Below are positions 18,714-30,532 of a stretch of DNA of 64,000 nt, in pieces. The DNA comes from Warburgia ugandensis (lineage: Eukaryota; Streptophyta; Magnoliopsida; Canellales; Canellaceae). The stretch lies in NCBI GenBank assembly GCA_035236585.1, contig CP141135.1:7598001-7662000 (forward strand). Direction: 5' to 3'. The notes under the pieces were generated by a model that was given only the letters and a program-made list of their open reading frames with translations, was not told the DNA's origin and did not search any database. Position numbers and translations under genes: made by a program. How positions within the stretch are numbered: the stretch's first letter is position 1; every line of letters begins with the position of its first letter.

Positions 18714-21363
18714 CTAAGGATTCGTGCTATGTTTCTTGTTTACTTGAGTTGAATGGACAGCGCTTCCAACTTCCACAGGTTGCACCAGCTTCAGTCTCTC
18801 CTTGTATTCCTGCATTTCTCTCTTGTACCTCTCCTTATCCTTCATTCCACAGTCCTGATAGACCTGTAATACCACAAATATAGCAACCAAATGACCAGCC
18901 ACAAAATGAGTAATCAACAAAGAACTAATAACTTAGGAAGATTGACATCTGTACTCCCTTGCTCAAGAAAGTTACCAGTTTGGACTGACATTATTTACAA
19001 GAAACCTTTTTTTTATTTTTTATTTTTTATTTGACGTTGTTAGCCGGAACCATTCATCTCGAGGCCTCAACTTAGGCGCATTCAACCCTCAAAATCTTCT
19101 CCTTTGTAAGATAATAACCCTGTAATCAGTACAACGTTCAACATTTCTTCTACACTTTCTTAGTCGTCAATCATCCACTACAATGTAATAGCAGTTAGGA
19201 TCATCTGATGAAGATGTTTTCTCTAGTGTATACTGATCCAAATGCACACCAAGTAATGGAGGCATGCCTTCCCTTAGAAAGTTTGGCTAAACTATGAACC
19301 TATCCACACTTTTTAAGGCATGATATGTAGGCACTCGAAAGGCTACTGTCTAGCTTCATTAACAAACTTTCCAAAAATCAAAGGATCAAATTACGGTGGA
19401 GAGCTACAACCGAGTCATCCACAGCAAATTATACCAGATAAACGGTCAAGTTTAGAAAGTTTGCACTAAACTTTGAACCTATCTACATTTTATTAAGACA
19501 AGATATATAGGCATTCGAAAGACTACTGTCTAGCTTCATCAACAAACCTTCCAAAAATCAAAGGAACAAATTTCGTATGAGAACTACAACCGAGTCATCC
19601 GCAGCAGGTTATACAAGATAAACGGTCTAGTTGATTTGAAGGTTAGAGCCCCCCACTGTTACTTTTCATTCAAATACAACTTCACTGAAGATATGTACTT
19701 CACCATAGAAGAACCCCACCTTAACAGAACATGTTAATGGAGATATCATACCCATAATCATAGACACAAATCAATATACTAACCATCCTTTCTTCTTGGG
19801 TGAGTTTATTCCAAGACTCTCCAATCATCTTACTGAACTCTCTTTCTCTCCGTGGGTAGAGCAACTTGAGCTTGGAGTGCTTCTCAGCAAAGAAGAAGTT
19901 ATAGCCGCTGCGGTTCGGTTTCGGATGGCCAGGATCACGTCTTCTCCGATCTCTCTTCCACCGGCGACGAGGGCGTGGAGGAGGAGCACTGTAAGGAACT
20001 ATGGCATTTTCGGTGGTCACAGAAGAAGTTGATCCCCCTGAAGATGGTGGGTGATATAGTATCCCTCGAAAGGTCTCCGAACCTATCTTCACTGTCACCA
20101 AGTACCCGTGGTCGAACTTGCCATCGATCAGTCCGATCACTGGATAGTTTACTGGCACTAAGAAACAAACAAAGACGATGAATAGAGAAGAGAATATGAA
20201 CAAATGATTTCTGTAGCTGATGATTTAGGTGAACTAGGAATGACTCGGACGAGTTAAGCCAGGTAGAGAGTATGTCTTTTTCTGAGTCATTGAAAGTAGC
20301 CGTCTGAAACTAGCATGGCCACGTTTCTTAAATGAAAAACCAGCCAAAGGGGCAACTTAACAAAGAGTCAAAGACGAGTCAACTCAGTTAAGTTGCAGGG
20401 ATAAAGCGAGTTGCACTAGTATTTTCCAAAGGTTAACATATAACTCACCTCCCATTTGAGTTGCTGAGAAGTTTCTTCTCTTCCTCTGATTCTGCTGCTG
20501 TTGCTGCCGCATTTGCTCAGTCGCAGACTCAGCTATTGCACCAGAGAGATTCAATGAAGGAGTCTTCACAGATATTGTCACTGCTGAAAACCCAGAACCA
20601 GAAAATGATCAAACAAAGCCGAAGAACAGACAGAAAGATACAACAAAGCTGCATTTACAGAGAGAGAATAACAAAACAGAAAGATTTCATCTGTCTCTGT
20701 ACCACGTACCTGCTGGAGGAACCAAAGGCCCCTGCAATTTGAAGAAGTAAACCTGCTCAAAATGATGTAATAGAGTAATGTAATACTTCCTCAGAACAAA
20801 TGAAGCGCTTGTTGTTGTGGGCGGGAACTTGAAGACTGCTATCACATCCTTCCACTTCTTCTCTCCAACAACCTAGAAAAATGACATTGACAACCATTTT
20901 TTGTAACTATCTTGACCCGTTTCGAAAGAAATACATAAACAATCTCTTCAATGCTGCAACCTTTTCAAAGCCTCCCCTGCTTGTCACTTCCCAGTATAGG
21001 AGATGCAAATCCAGCTCCTTCCCTCCAATCACCGGAATCCTTGAAAAATCCAAATAAAATAAACCCAAAAACCATTTCAAACAAATAAAGAAGCCCAAAT
21101 AAGAGACTCGAAGTAAGATTCAAGATTCTAGCAAGCCCAAATAAGATATTTGAAGTAAGATTCAAGATTCTAGCAACATCATTTTTATCAGAAAAAACTT
21201 ACAAGAATCTGGTACCAAGAGAAGAATGAAAATGGCGGAGGGTATCCATGAAAAGTGTTGGATTTCTGGTAACTTCTTCATGAGTAGCTACTGGTGTAGG
21301 ATAAACCTTAACATCCACCACTTCCGACGCCTTTTTTGTGGCTTTGTTCTCTGATTCCGTCAT
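18714..21363 (-). CDS. ARID and HMG-box DNA-binding protein (HMGB9/10/15-like, 6 exons, complete)
   Basis: Plant-specific ARID-HMG protein, a nuclear DNA-binding factor. Coding exons in transcript order: 21203-21363, 20961-21039, 20710-20872, 20449-20580, 19784-20157, 18714-18863. All are GT-AG, total 1,059 nt, 352 aa. The ARID spans roughly residues 33-121: [59 protein letters not shown]-rich/basic linker follows near 160-175 ([14 protein letters not shown]), then the family's conserved middle block [20 protein letters not shown] basic stretch [13 protein letters not shown] is a likely nuclear localisation signal. The HMG box (about 257-325) reads [29 protein letters not shown], then [17 protein letters not shown]. 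The start is the ATG at 21363; the reading frame continues upstream only to a TTG. There is no acidic tail as in HMGB15, so it is closer in form to the shorter paralogues. Confidence 0.95.
19275..19630 (-). repeat. 178-bp tandem duplication in ARID-HMG intron 5
   Basis: TAGAAAGTTTGGCTAAACTATGAACC.. (from 19275) is repeated from 19452 (TAGAAAGTTTGCACTAAAC..). The copies share TACTGTCTAGCTTCAT, TTCCAAAAATCAAAGGA and CTACAACCGAGTCATCC blocks at the same offsets. Both lie wholly inside the intron between the HMG-box exons. Confidence 0.88.
21094..21177 (-). repeat. 42-bp tandem duplication in ARID-HMG intron 1
   Basis: AAGCCCAAATAAGA......GAAGTAAGATTCAAGATTCTAGC occurs twice back to back (about 21094-21135 and 21136-21177) with few differences, which suggests a recent slippage event close to the branch-point side of intron 1. 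Confidence 0.85.
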
Positions 21364-21700
21364 GACGTCCGCCGTCCGGTACTGGAAAAACGACAAAGCG
21401 GGAAGAAACCCAGAGACCGTTTACAGCAAGATTAGTAAATAAAGCGATAGGCAGAGGTAAAACGGAGAACCAAAAGAGACCCAAATCGCGGTTCCGAGCC
21501 AAACCAACGAGGGTTAAAATACAGGGGATTGAGCCTGAGACAGGCGCGTGGAATTTAACGGCCATTTAATATTGGGTTTTGTGGGGAAGGATTATTTTAA
21601 GATTTGAAGGCAATGAACAGAGTTTTGTTGGGGGAGTGTGTATTTATTAATCCGGCGGGCCAATAATTATAGTTTACAGAATGTCAGCGGCGCTTCCACT
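21364..21700 (-). promoter_or_regulatory. 5' UTR and promoter region of the ARID-HMG gene
   Basis: On the minus strand, CTATAATTATTGGCCCGCCGG...TAATAAATACACACTCCC (about 21675-21625) offers a CCAAT-type ATTGG and a weak TATA-like AATAAATA. Just upstream of the ATG the text TCGTTTTTCCAG|TACCGG looks like a splice acceptor, so a 5' UTR intron is possible. Confidence 0.35.
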
Positions 21701-22430
21701 GCTTCTTATGCGTCCTCCTTGTTTGGACGTATCAGGAGGCGGATCTTGTTCGTACATATATGCAGTTATTACCATCTTTGAGAGGGAAATTTCATGTTGA
21801 CCAACGGTTGATATTGAGATTTTATTACATTATTAAAATTATCTTCTTGTCATATTTGAAATGCTAGTGTCATACTCTCCAGCTTTCTTTCTCGTCATTG
21901 TACTGAGATTATCAATGAGCGAATTTCACTAGCATTCTAGATAATCTATCACTTCACGTGATGTCACGAGCTCCTTGGGCTTTGGCAGGACTGCGAAATG
22001 TCAAAACTACCCTTCAGGTGCATCATAGCGTGTGCATGGGCTGTTCGTGTCGATGGGATTCGTGCATGTGTGAAGGAACAATGTAGCGGCATGCATGGTC
22101 ACATGCAATCGGTGTCATGTGCATGCTATGCCATCTATGATGGCCCACCTATTTATCGTCATCTGCAATGGTCTCTCGGGTTAATTGGTCATCAGAAATC
22201 GGATGTTTATGGATGAATGATGATGAGATGTGTGGTTAGTTCATGCGCCATCTTATTGTTTGAGGGGAAATGAGATGTACTTAGATTGGAGTTATTCCGA
22301 TATGAAAGTGATTGGACTCACCAAAGCTGACATTACTGTGACAAATTATCCATCCCATGAAAACTTCATCGTGCAAAAGGCACAGCAGGAGGCTTGCCGA
22401 TAATTCTACTTTGAAGACGTTTATGTGTCA
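21700..22430. other. intergenic, no gene recognised
   Basis: The open frame 21998-22216 lies in a stretch rich in GCATG words and has no recognisable domain. Its composition differs from the AT-rich sequence that follows. Confidence 0.35.
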
Positions 22431-22479
22431 GATTTTGACTCATTTGTGAATTGGTTACTGATCAAATTTTTATTATTTT

Positions 22480-23700
22480 TATTTTATCATGCCTTATTAG
22501 TTAGATAAATGGCCCTCAGATGATTTCCTTCATTTTTTAAGTCACATATCAACTTTTTTATTATCTCTTTCATCTTTAATCTTTCCTTAAATTTTTTTGT
22601 AAGCTATATTTCTCTCTATTTCATTGGTACTTTTTCTAAATTCTTTTTATATGATATCTTTTTTATATTTTCATTAACTTTTACATTAAATCTATTATAT
22701 ATTAAGCTAATCACTGTTTTTGTTTGAACACTTGAAACCCTATATTTTCTTGTGCCATGTCAACATATTTAAACTTTTTAATTATTTTTATTTTATCTAT
22801 TAGTTGTATAAATGTGTCCGTAGAGGGTTTGCCTCTCTTTTATGTCACATGTCAATTCATTAGATCTCCTTCTCTTCTTTAACTTTTTCTAAACTCTCTT
22901 TGTAGGCTATATTTCTTTTTATTTCCTAGGTATCTTCCTAAAATCTCTTTATATATATATATATATATTTCAAATCTTAATAATCAAAGACATCCATCTA
23001 ATAGTTCATGAACCTTAACTATTACTAAATCTCTTTATAGGCTCTGTCTCTTTATATTTCCTAGGTACCTTTCACAAAATCTCTTTATATTATGTTCTTT
23101 TTAAATTTTAATGATCAAAGTCAATTCATCTAATAGCCTATATTAATGTAAATAAATCAATCAAATAAGAAATCTAAGCCTCATACTAATGATCACAACT
23201 ATCTACCTAATAGTTTATATCATCATAATAAAAAAAATTAATTTAAAAAAAATCCTAAGAGGTTTTTCTTTGAGCACTTGAGATGCTATTTCTTTTTACA
23301 CCATGTTAGCACATCTAAATTTTTTTATTTTTTATTTTACCTTGGTTTATTAGATGGAGAAATGAGCCCCTAAGAGGATTTGCCTCTCTTTTTCATTCAT
23401 CTTAAAGTCTCTTTGTGGACTCTATCTCTTTGTATTTTTTAGGCACCTTTTCTAAAGTCTTTTTGTATTATACTCTTTTATGTTGGCAATAAAAAACAAA
23501 GAAATTCGAACATCATCTTAATGATCAAAGTCATACATCTAATACTCTATATTAATCTAACAAATAAGTTTTTATATTATTATGAATATATAAATCCTAA
23601 GAGGAAGCAAATATTATTTAAATAGGCAATCTCCTCTTAATGATCTAAGCTTTCCATCTGATAGTCTATAAAGATAGAACTGCAAAGAGAAATCAAATAT
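22480..23700. repeat. worn long-unit tandem repeat, about 3 copies
   Basis: A block reading TTAGnTnGATAAATG(A/G)GCCCCTAAGAGGATTTGCCTC.., then CTCTTTGTAGGCTATATCTCTTTATTTCCTAGGTACCTTTTCTAAAAT.., then ATGATCAAAGTCATCCATCTAATAGTCTATATTAAT.. recurs starting near 22480, 22797 and 23340. Copies differ by many substitutions and indels. It could be an old tandem array or overlapping copies of an unrecognised element. Confidence 0.6.
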
Positions 23701-25615
23701 GAGACTTATGCTAACCCAGCCAAGATTTTTCTTTTTATATATTACATAGTTGTTAAGCATTTATTTATTAATCTATCAAGAGATATAAATATTTATCTCT
23801 TTCTATTTCATACATATAAACAAATTAACATCTAATACAACTTTATCTTATTCCATTTTATAGAATCCTATAACTTTTACTACATATAAGTCTAGATCTT
23901 TAGCAATTAGAACCATTCATCTTCTTAACACATTACTAAGTAGGCCTTAGAGTAAATTAGATTTTCAATGAATTATCTAGCTCTATTATTTAATTCAACA
24001 ACTAAAACAAAATGATATTTGAGAGTGAAATTATCCATGTCTTATCCCAATTATCTTGGGCATTACCAAGTCTCCTTAATAGCGCGCGCGCGTGTGTGTG
24101 TGTGTTTATTTATTTACAAGTCCCAATAGAAGTCCACACTCAAAGAAGTGCGGAAGGAGTCCACACTCTTGATGAACCACACCCTTGAGTTTTTGAGTGA
24201 TCCAATTTGTTCATTGGATTCACAACCCTTTAGATGGATGGCGAACAAAAATTTCTTGCAACAACTGCATCTTGGGCTGGTTTCCTTCTCTTGAAATATG
24301 AACGACATTGTATTTTCTCTTAATCTCTTTCATATTTCAGTGGGTGGGGCCTATTAGAGAGGTAAGAAAATAAAATGCTTGCTTCATAAGCAGAAGATCA
24401 TCATTGTACATCAACTGGGTAACAAATATCGTGTATAGTTAACTAAGGGAAAGGCATGGGACTATGAAGGATAGCTCCTTTCAAAATATACCCCTTCACT
24501 GAAAATTAAACACAATTATGCAAATGGCACATGGGTAAACTCCAATTACAAAGACCCAGTTGGATTTAGCCTTCCTTTGACCATGCTTTGGGTGGAAAAT
24601 TACTTAGATTATGAGAGTTAAATCAATTCCATACTATAAAGTAATATACATGAACATAGGTAATATCCATTTCAAATGCATCCATGCATTATACAAAGAC
24701 AGTTTTGAATTAGGCATAGGCTTTCCTAACATTTAACTTTTGGGCTTCACGCATGGTGAAGAATGAATCAACTCTATTGTACGTTTGTTCTTTTAAATGT
24801 TAGAGACTTAGAGAGTCTTAAACTCATGACCTTCGCGATTGAAACTCACTCTTGTGCCATTGTGCCACACTTACACAGCTGCTATGTTTGTGTTGGGAAG
24901 GTTGAAACATATCTCCTCCTATTTATGTGAATCGCTTAGGAATTTCTATAAATAACTAAGATGCCAAATAGAATTGTGTATCCAACCAACACAAATTACC
25001 AAATAATAAATAAATAAAACTAATGAAGTATAAAGAGCTAAGAAAATACACTAATTTTACAAGAAACTTTTTCAAATGGAGAGGTAAAAACTGAGAAGCC
25101 AACCTATATATAATAAGGATTAAGTGTAATCTCTTTTTTCTGCATCAAATACTTAGTTTTTTTTTTTCTGTTTTCTTATATTTTTAGATGTACAAAACAA
25201 CTCTTTCTTCTCTTCTCTAAAATCACCCTAAACAGTGAAGCAAGAAAAGCCTCTTCTTTGACTTCTTGTCTCTCCCTCTCAAGGAAGAAGAAAAAACCAC
25301 TTTACCAATCTTCCTAAAAGGAATGCACGCACATAAAGAATAAAATAAGTCTTAACTTCATGTTTAATGCCGTTATTTTTTTTTGTACATGATTTATAGG
25401 CTTATCATAAAGTGGCATTAGTGACTTGAGTTGTGGCACCCATTTCATAAGATGTTATAGATCCAAGCACAAAACCCCAACAAACATAGATCACATAAAC
25501 AATTAAAAGCCCACGCCATCATGCTTAACATTACCTGGATTGGTCGATCCTAAATTTGGTCCATCAAGCATAGCTTAAGCTTCTTATAAGAAAAATTGAG
25601 TCACTTAATGTTAGT
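23700..25615. other. AT-rich intergenic DNA
   Basis: Contains a (GC)n(GT)n microsatellite at 24083-24104 and a stretch at about 24815-24880 with weak tRNA-like words on the minus strand. No gene recognised; the open frame 24114-24308(-) has no domain. Confidence 0.4.
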
Positions 25616-28600
25616 CTATATGTAATATCCTTAATTTTTAAGATAAAAATAGGAAATTATTAAATAAATTAAAATAAAAATTTATGGATGAAATTCTTTC
25701 CTGAAAACATAATAATTAGGAAGTGCTCGTCGATACGAATCCAACGCCACCAAGAACGCGAAAAACGGAGCTCAAACGAGGGAGTTATGAGCCGTCAAAG
25801 TTGGAAGGGCAATTTGGTCATTTGGTAGAGACGTATTAGACAGGGGTCCAAATTGATACTGGCACCCCTGTCTTCCACACGTCTCTACCAGTGCCGGAAA
25901 AATCGCCGGAGAGACGTGGAAAGAGGCGTGTGGGGAAGAGTTTCTCTTCCCCAAGACTCTAAAACCCTATATCTATGCTCCTCTAGGAGCCAAAACGCTC
26001 CACTTTGAGCGTTTTCCATTAATGCTACGCAAAACCCTAGACCTGCAAAAATCTGAAGTTTCCGGCGAGTGGAGCCCCGGCAACACGAGCAACCCCGACC
26101 AGGCACAAGGTAAGCCTCAAATCCGTGTTTTTCTGTATTTATTAATTAGAAAATTAATTAGGGAAAGTATTTAAAAATTAGGAAAAAATCAGATTTTTAG
26201 GAACTTTGTGCACACTACTGTTGGAGCGTGATTTCACGGATCAAACCTAGTCCGTTTGAAAATCTCACCGTCCAACTAGTGCACAAGAGACCCAAGAGCA
26301 TACCCTTTAAATTTGGGAGTGATCCAACGGTGGATTTCTCCAGAAAACTCAAAAACCAGTACCTAGGGAGGTTTTTAGGAACTTGGGAAAAATCGTTTAA
26401 AAACCATGGTTTTTGGCAAAATCAGTGCAAAAGGAGGGCATAAATGGATTCTAGAGAGAATTCTGAAGAAAATGGCGCAAAAATCACCCAAAACGGAGCC
26501 CTGTAGCTCCGCCGGAGGCGACCGGAATCCGGTCGTCTTCTCCGGCATCGTCAACGGCGTCGGCGCCCTGCGCTGACGCCAGGACGCACTCCATGACGCC
26601 CGAGGGACGACGTCACATGACGTCGTCGTCGCATGCGTGCGCGGCGCCGCGCCCGTGCGGGGGGAGAAGCCAGTGGCAGTTGCGGCGGAGCTGGGACGCG
26701 GCGCGTCCTAGCGACCGTGACGCACGCGCGGTGCCGAAGACGCACGGCGCGCGTCCCGTAAGACGTCTGCGTCTGCGTGCGTCTTCGTGCGCCCGTGTAC
26801 GTCGGTGTAAACCGGCGGAAAAGGGTGCCGCCGGTTTAAACCACCTTATGGTGGTCCGGCAGGCCCCATTTTAGCGTAGTTTTCACTAAAACTTGATTTT
26901 TGGGAGCTAGAGAGGTCCAAATCACGATCCGGAAGAGGCGTTGTGACCGTATTGACGACGCGGACTTAGTTTTAACTTAAAAACTTAGAAATGACCACTT
27001 TTTATTTAGAAAAATTTTTAAATAGTGATGTAACATGTACAGGTGCACTTGAATATACCAATTAAAGGGAGTTATTAGCAAGCTAGTGATCTCACACTGA
27101 GGTAGGTGACGACAACTAATGTTTTGCCTTGATTTTAAACCATGTTTAAACAATAGCATCATGTGTGATTGTGTTTTAAAATGCAATTATTATTTACCGT
27201 GGATTTCATGCTACATTGCGTACAGGATGGTTTTTCCAAATTGAAATCTTTTACTGAATAAACTTATTTCAAATGCTTTTACAAGCATGATGTTAATTTG
27301 TTATGCTTACTTAGAGATTTATTTCTTATTATATATATAGAAAATGCATGGATTTACATGGAAATGAGTATAGAGGCTTAGTAAATTTGGTCCTTTTATA
27401 GGCTAACCCCAGGATGAGGGGCATGTCTTGGGGATTTCAAGCTATAAGTGCTCTTGAGTTTTAGCATATACATATGATTTCCGTGTTTTATATTTGATGA
27501 CGGGTGCTCTCGCCCGGTGGGCGTCATGCTAGGAGGGATAGGGCCGGCCACCCACCTTCCGAGATTATGATGTGATGAGTTTGTGATATGATAGACACCT
27601 GCCCATAGATGGCATTCGGTAGGGGTTTGGTAACATGGATAGTCCACACTATCGGTCTGAGCCTTTCCATGGGGACAGACGTTAAGTCTCCCGTTATGGT
27701 GTCGACGGGGAGCGGCGGTGGTTGATACCCATGGAGGGTTGCCACCGGCAAAGATGATGGCCCATATTCTTGTTATGTGTGCATGTATGATGAGCATGGT
27801 TATAGATGGTATGCACAGGTGTGACGACACTCAGAGGTTGACTATGTGTACTCCTGATCAGGGATGTTAGTGCGATGTGGTGGGACCCATTACCTTAGGG
27901 TGCCCTTATTCTTGTTGTATGCTCCATGTTATTGATTCATGTCATGTTTTAACTCAGTGAACTTCATGTTTTAGCATTTGGAATAAATTGGCATTTATTT
28001 GAACATGGCATTATGATATCACTATTTCCATAAATGTTAGACTTTTCATCAATGTTGTTCATTATTTCTTGCATTTATTACATTAATTGTCTATGTACCT
28101 ACACAAGCGATAGCTTGCTGAGGCATTGCTTTGTTTTGCAATGCCTTAGATCTCGAGCGCGACACCAGGAAAGGAAATGCGGTTGATAAACCTTGAGAGC
28201 TGCTGAAGACTAGTTTCCCTATAGTTTTAGACAGTAATGTGAGTCATTAGAGTGGATTATCATTTGAATTTCATTATGGACTGCATACTTTATATTTGGA
28301 TGTGATTTAGATCTTTGGACATATATTGGACATTTATATGGGATGTTATGATGGATAGACCCTGGGCCATATTATTATTGTCTTTTGGACGTTTATTTGA
28401 TTTAAAATAAAGGCGCCTATTTATTTGACGTTGATTTATACGCAGATTATTTATTTATGTTTAAATTACATGTACGCCATTTTGAGAAAGGAAAAATTAA
28501 CACCCGGAGTTTTAAGATAGGTTTAGTAAAATGTTGAATAAATCTTTTCTCATGGGATCCCAAATGCTCTTATTTAAATTGCCATTATAAAAAAAAAAAA

Positions 28601-28631
28601 TTGTCTTAAAAATCCGGGGTGTGACACTATA
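25616..28631 (-). mobile_element. solo LTR 'A' (3,006 bp) with exact 5-bp target duplication
   Basis: The LTR occupies 25621-28626, starts TGTAATATCC and ends GGGGTGTGACA (5'-TG...CA-3'). It is flanked by CTATA at 25616-25620 and 28627-28631. Read on the minus strand it starts TGTCACACCCCGGATTTTT, matching the starts of LTRs C and D in forward orientation. It shares CCTCAGCAAGCTAT with D (here about 28105-28125) and the block near the 3' end CTC.TTTGAGCTCCGTTTT..GGTGGCGTTGGATTCGTAT with C and D (here 25730-25792). No second LTR or interior is present, so it arose by LTR-LTR recombination. The size and termini are of the kind seen in plant Ty3/gypsy (Del/Tekay-like) elements; the lineage is inferred, as no coding interior is present. 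Open frames inside it are chance. Confidence 0.92.
26495..26845. other. CpG-rich block inside LTR A
   Basis: About 350 bp of very GC- and CpG-rich DNA in otherwise AT-rich surroundings. It has an inverted pair of ACGT motifs, GACGTCA-CA-TGACGTC at 26609-26624, and a near-palindrome CGACCGGA.TCCGGTCG at 26519-26535. It lies about two thirds along the LTR in its own orientation, upstream of where transcription would start. Open frames on both strands (26551-26745, 26593-26874) reflect the lack of AT-rich stops and are not genes. Confidence 0.8.
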
Positions 28632-29205
28632 GACTCAATCTTAGGGATTGATCATCGATCCTATTTCAAATGGGATATGGGATCCTATAATCACTAATAT
28701 ATCAATGTTGTCTATTATACCAGCAAGTAATGAGATAAAGTAGGAGAGATTGATAATTGAGGAATTGGCTGAAAGATGGATTACTATGTTGTATAAATTG
28801 CAACTTGTTCATTTGTACACAAGCCACGAACCAAAAATGCATATAATTTCATACATAGAAACAAATGATGGAATATATAAACAAATAGATTTTACTTTGG
28901 GTCTTCAAAACAATTGAATCACAGATAACATTATATTAAAAGAAAAGTAAATAAAAAAATTACATAGTTATGGATATAAAGTACTAGCATCTTCAAATAA
29001 GATAAGCCTAATAAGGTCTAGTACAAAATCCTTCCAAACAAAAGTTTTTGGATAGGAAATAGGAAAATTTTGTCAATAAATCAATAGCCTAATTTCCCTC
29101 TCCAAAGATATTAATAGTGCTTTGGAGAGAAACCTAGGGGTGAATTGATCCCACTCCATGCATCATCCTCTTCGTCTCCCATTGCAACAACTTGTCCTCC
29201 TTGTT
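28632..29205. other. intergenic sequence between LTR A and the nested LTR element
   Basis: AT-rich, with no gene or repeat recognised. Confidence 0.4.
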
Positions 29206-29211
29206 GACTCT

Positions 29212-30532
29212 CTCTGTCACCCGATGTTTTGATGATACCATAACTAGATAAGGGAATATTATGATTTTGACAAGAAATCTTGCTTTTGAATACTCCAAGA
29301 TCAATACGAAGTCATTGATCATTTTTACTTTTTTTTTCTTAAAGATTTGGATGTTTTAGGATGATCCATAGATAAATAATCATTTAAAACTTTGATTTTT
29401 TCAAGTGTCATGATCATTCATTACATTTTCTTCAAGTTTTGAATTTTTGTTAGTGTTCTATATGGTCATTTGTTGATAGACAACCAAAACGGATCAAATA
29501 ACTACCAATACTAAAATTAAAAATGCAAGTTTTTGGGGTAGCTGCCGACATACTTGGGAACTAGACGCCCTTTGCCAAACAAAAGAATGTCTTTTCCATC
29601 AATGGATAAGTCACCCATTGACGAATGGATGTCTGCATTTATCAATGGACTCGATAGTTTCTCAATGACAAACAATGCAAACATTTTTCTTCTTGATCTC
29701 ACTTGATCTTTATCAAAATTGCTAAAAATTTAAAGGCACATTCTATTTTATTTAATCTTTATTATGAATGGATCAAATCGATATTTGGATTCATGGATCA
29801 TGAGTTTTACGAGATTAAAGATCAGTTGAAAAAGTTACTCATTGCTACTCAAAGGCTAGTTTTTAAAATCACCCAATTCTAATGGTCATTTGATATTAAA
29901 GAACATTGGAGGAACATCTGGAAATGATGTTCAACAGATCTCTCAACCTCAATAATAAATTGGATGTCAATCCAAGCAAGTTTAACAAATAAAATTTTCA
30001 AGCTATTCAAGTAAAATCATGCAAGTATTCAAGTTTTTCAATTCAAATATCAGCAAAAAAGTGTACTCCTTTTAAATCAATTTTGGAGGACTAAAGCAAT
30101 CTCATTGTTCTCAAGCATCATCAACCAACAAGCTCCAATATGGATTTTTTCAATTCCAATTTGGTGGAGTCATTTTATTTCACTTATATTGTTTTGAAAT
30201 TCAAGTCTAAACAAGTTCTTTCTCTCTTTCTTAAACTTAAGTTTTTCTAGTTATTCAAGAGAGTGTGTTCCCTTGGTTAGTAATTGGGATAGTTTATTGA
30301 TTGAGTGGTGTACTCAACTACATTGTAAAATGTAAAATGTAAGTCTTCGGGTATAATATTCATTGAGATTAGTAGAGGAGTCAAGAGAAGGGATATCCTT
30401 GAGAGAAGGAAGCAAATGTCATATATGCTGGTTGAACCTCTATAAAATTCTTGTATCTTATGTGATTGTTTGCTTCAATTCTTCTTTCATCCACAAGTGC
30501 ATTCGGTTTTACTTGAGCTTAGTTTTCAATCA
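29212..30532 (+). repeat. 5' LTR of the nested element
   Basis: Homologous along its length to 37090-38643. It carries a single copy of the ATCAATGGATAAGTCACCCATTGA-type block (about 29595-29650), where the 3' LTR has two. Confidence 0.82.

Noticed and set aside
19721-20203. Separate 160-aa gene
   Set aside because: It is exon 5 of the ARID-HMG gene read through both splice sites into intron sequence.
21364-21396. Upstream start for the ARID-HMG protein (11 extra residues)
   Set aside because: The codon at 21396 is TTG, not ATG, and the segment contains a good splice-acceptor-like TTTTTCCAG. The ATG at 21363 is used.
24083-24104. (GC)n(GT)n run as a promoter or Z-DNA regulatory element
   Set aside because: It is a simple microsatellite with no gene nearby; there is no evidence of function.
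26551-26874. Arg/Ala-rich open frames on both strands
   Set aside because: They lie in the CpG-rich block of solo LTR A, where stop codons are rare by composition; overlapping frames on both strands and no domain.
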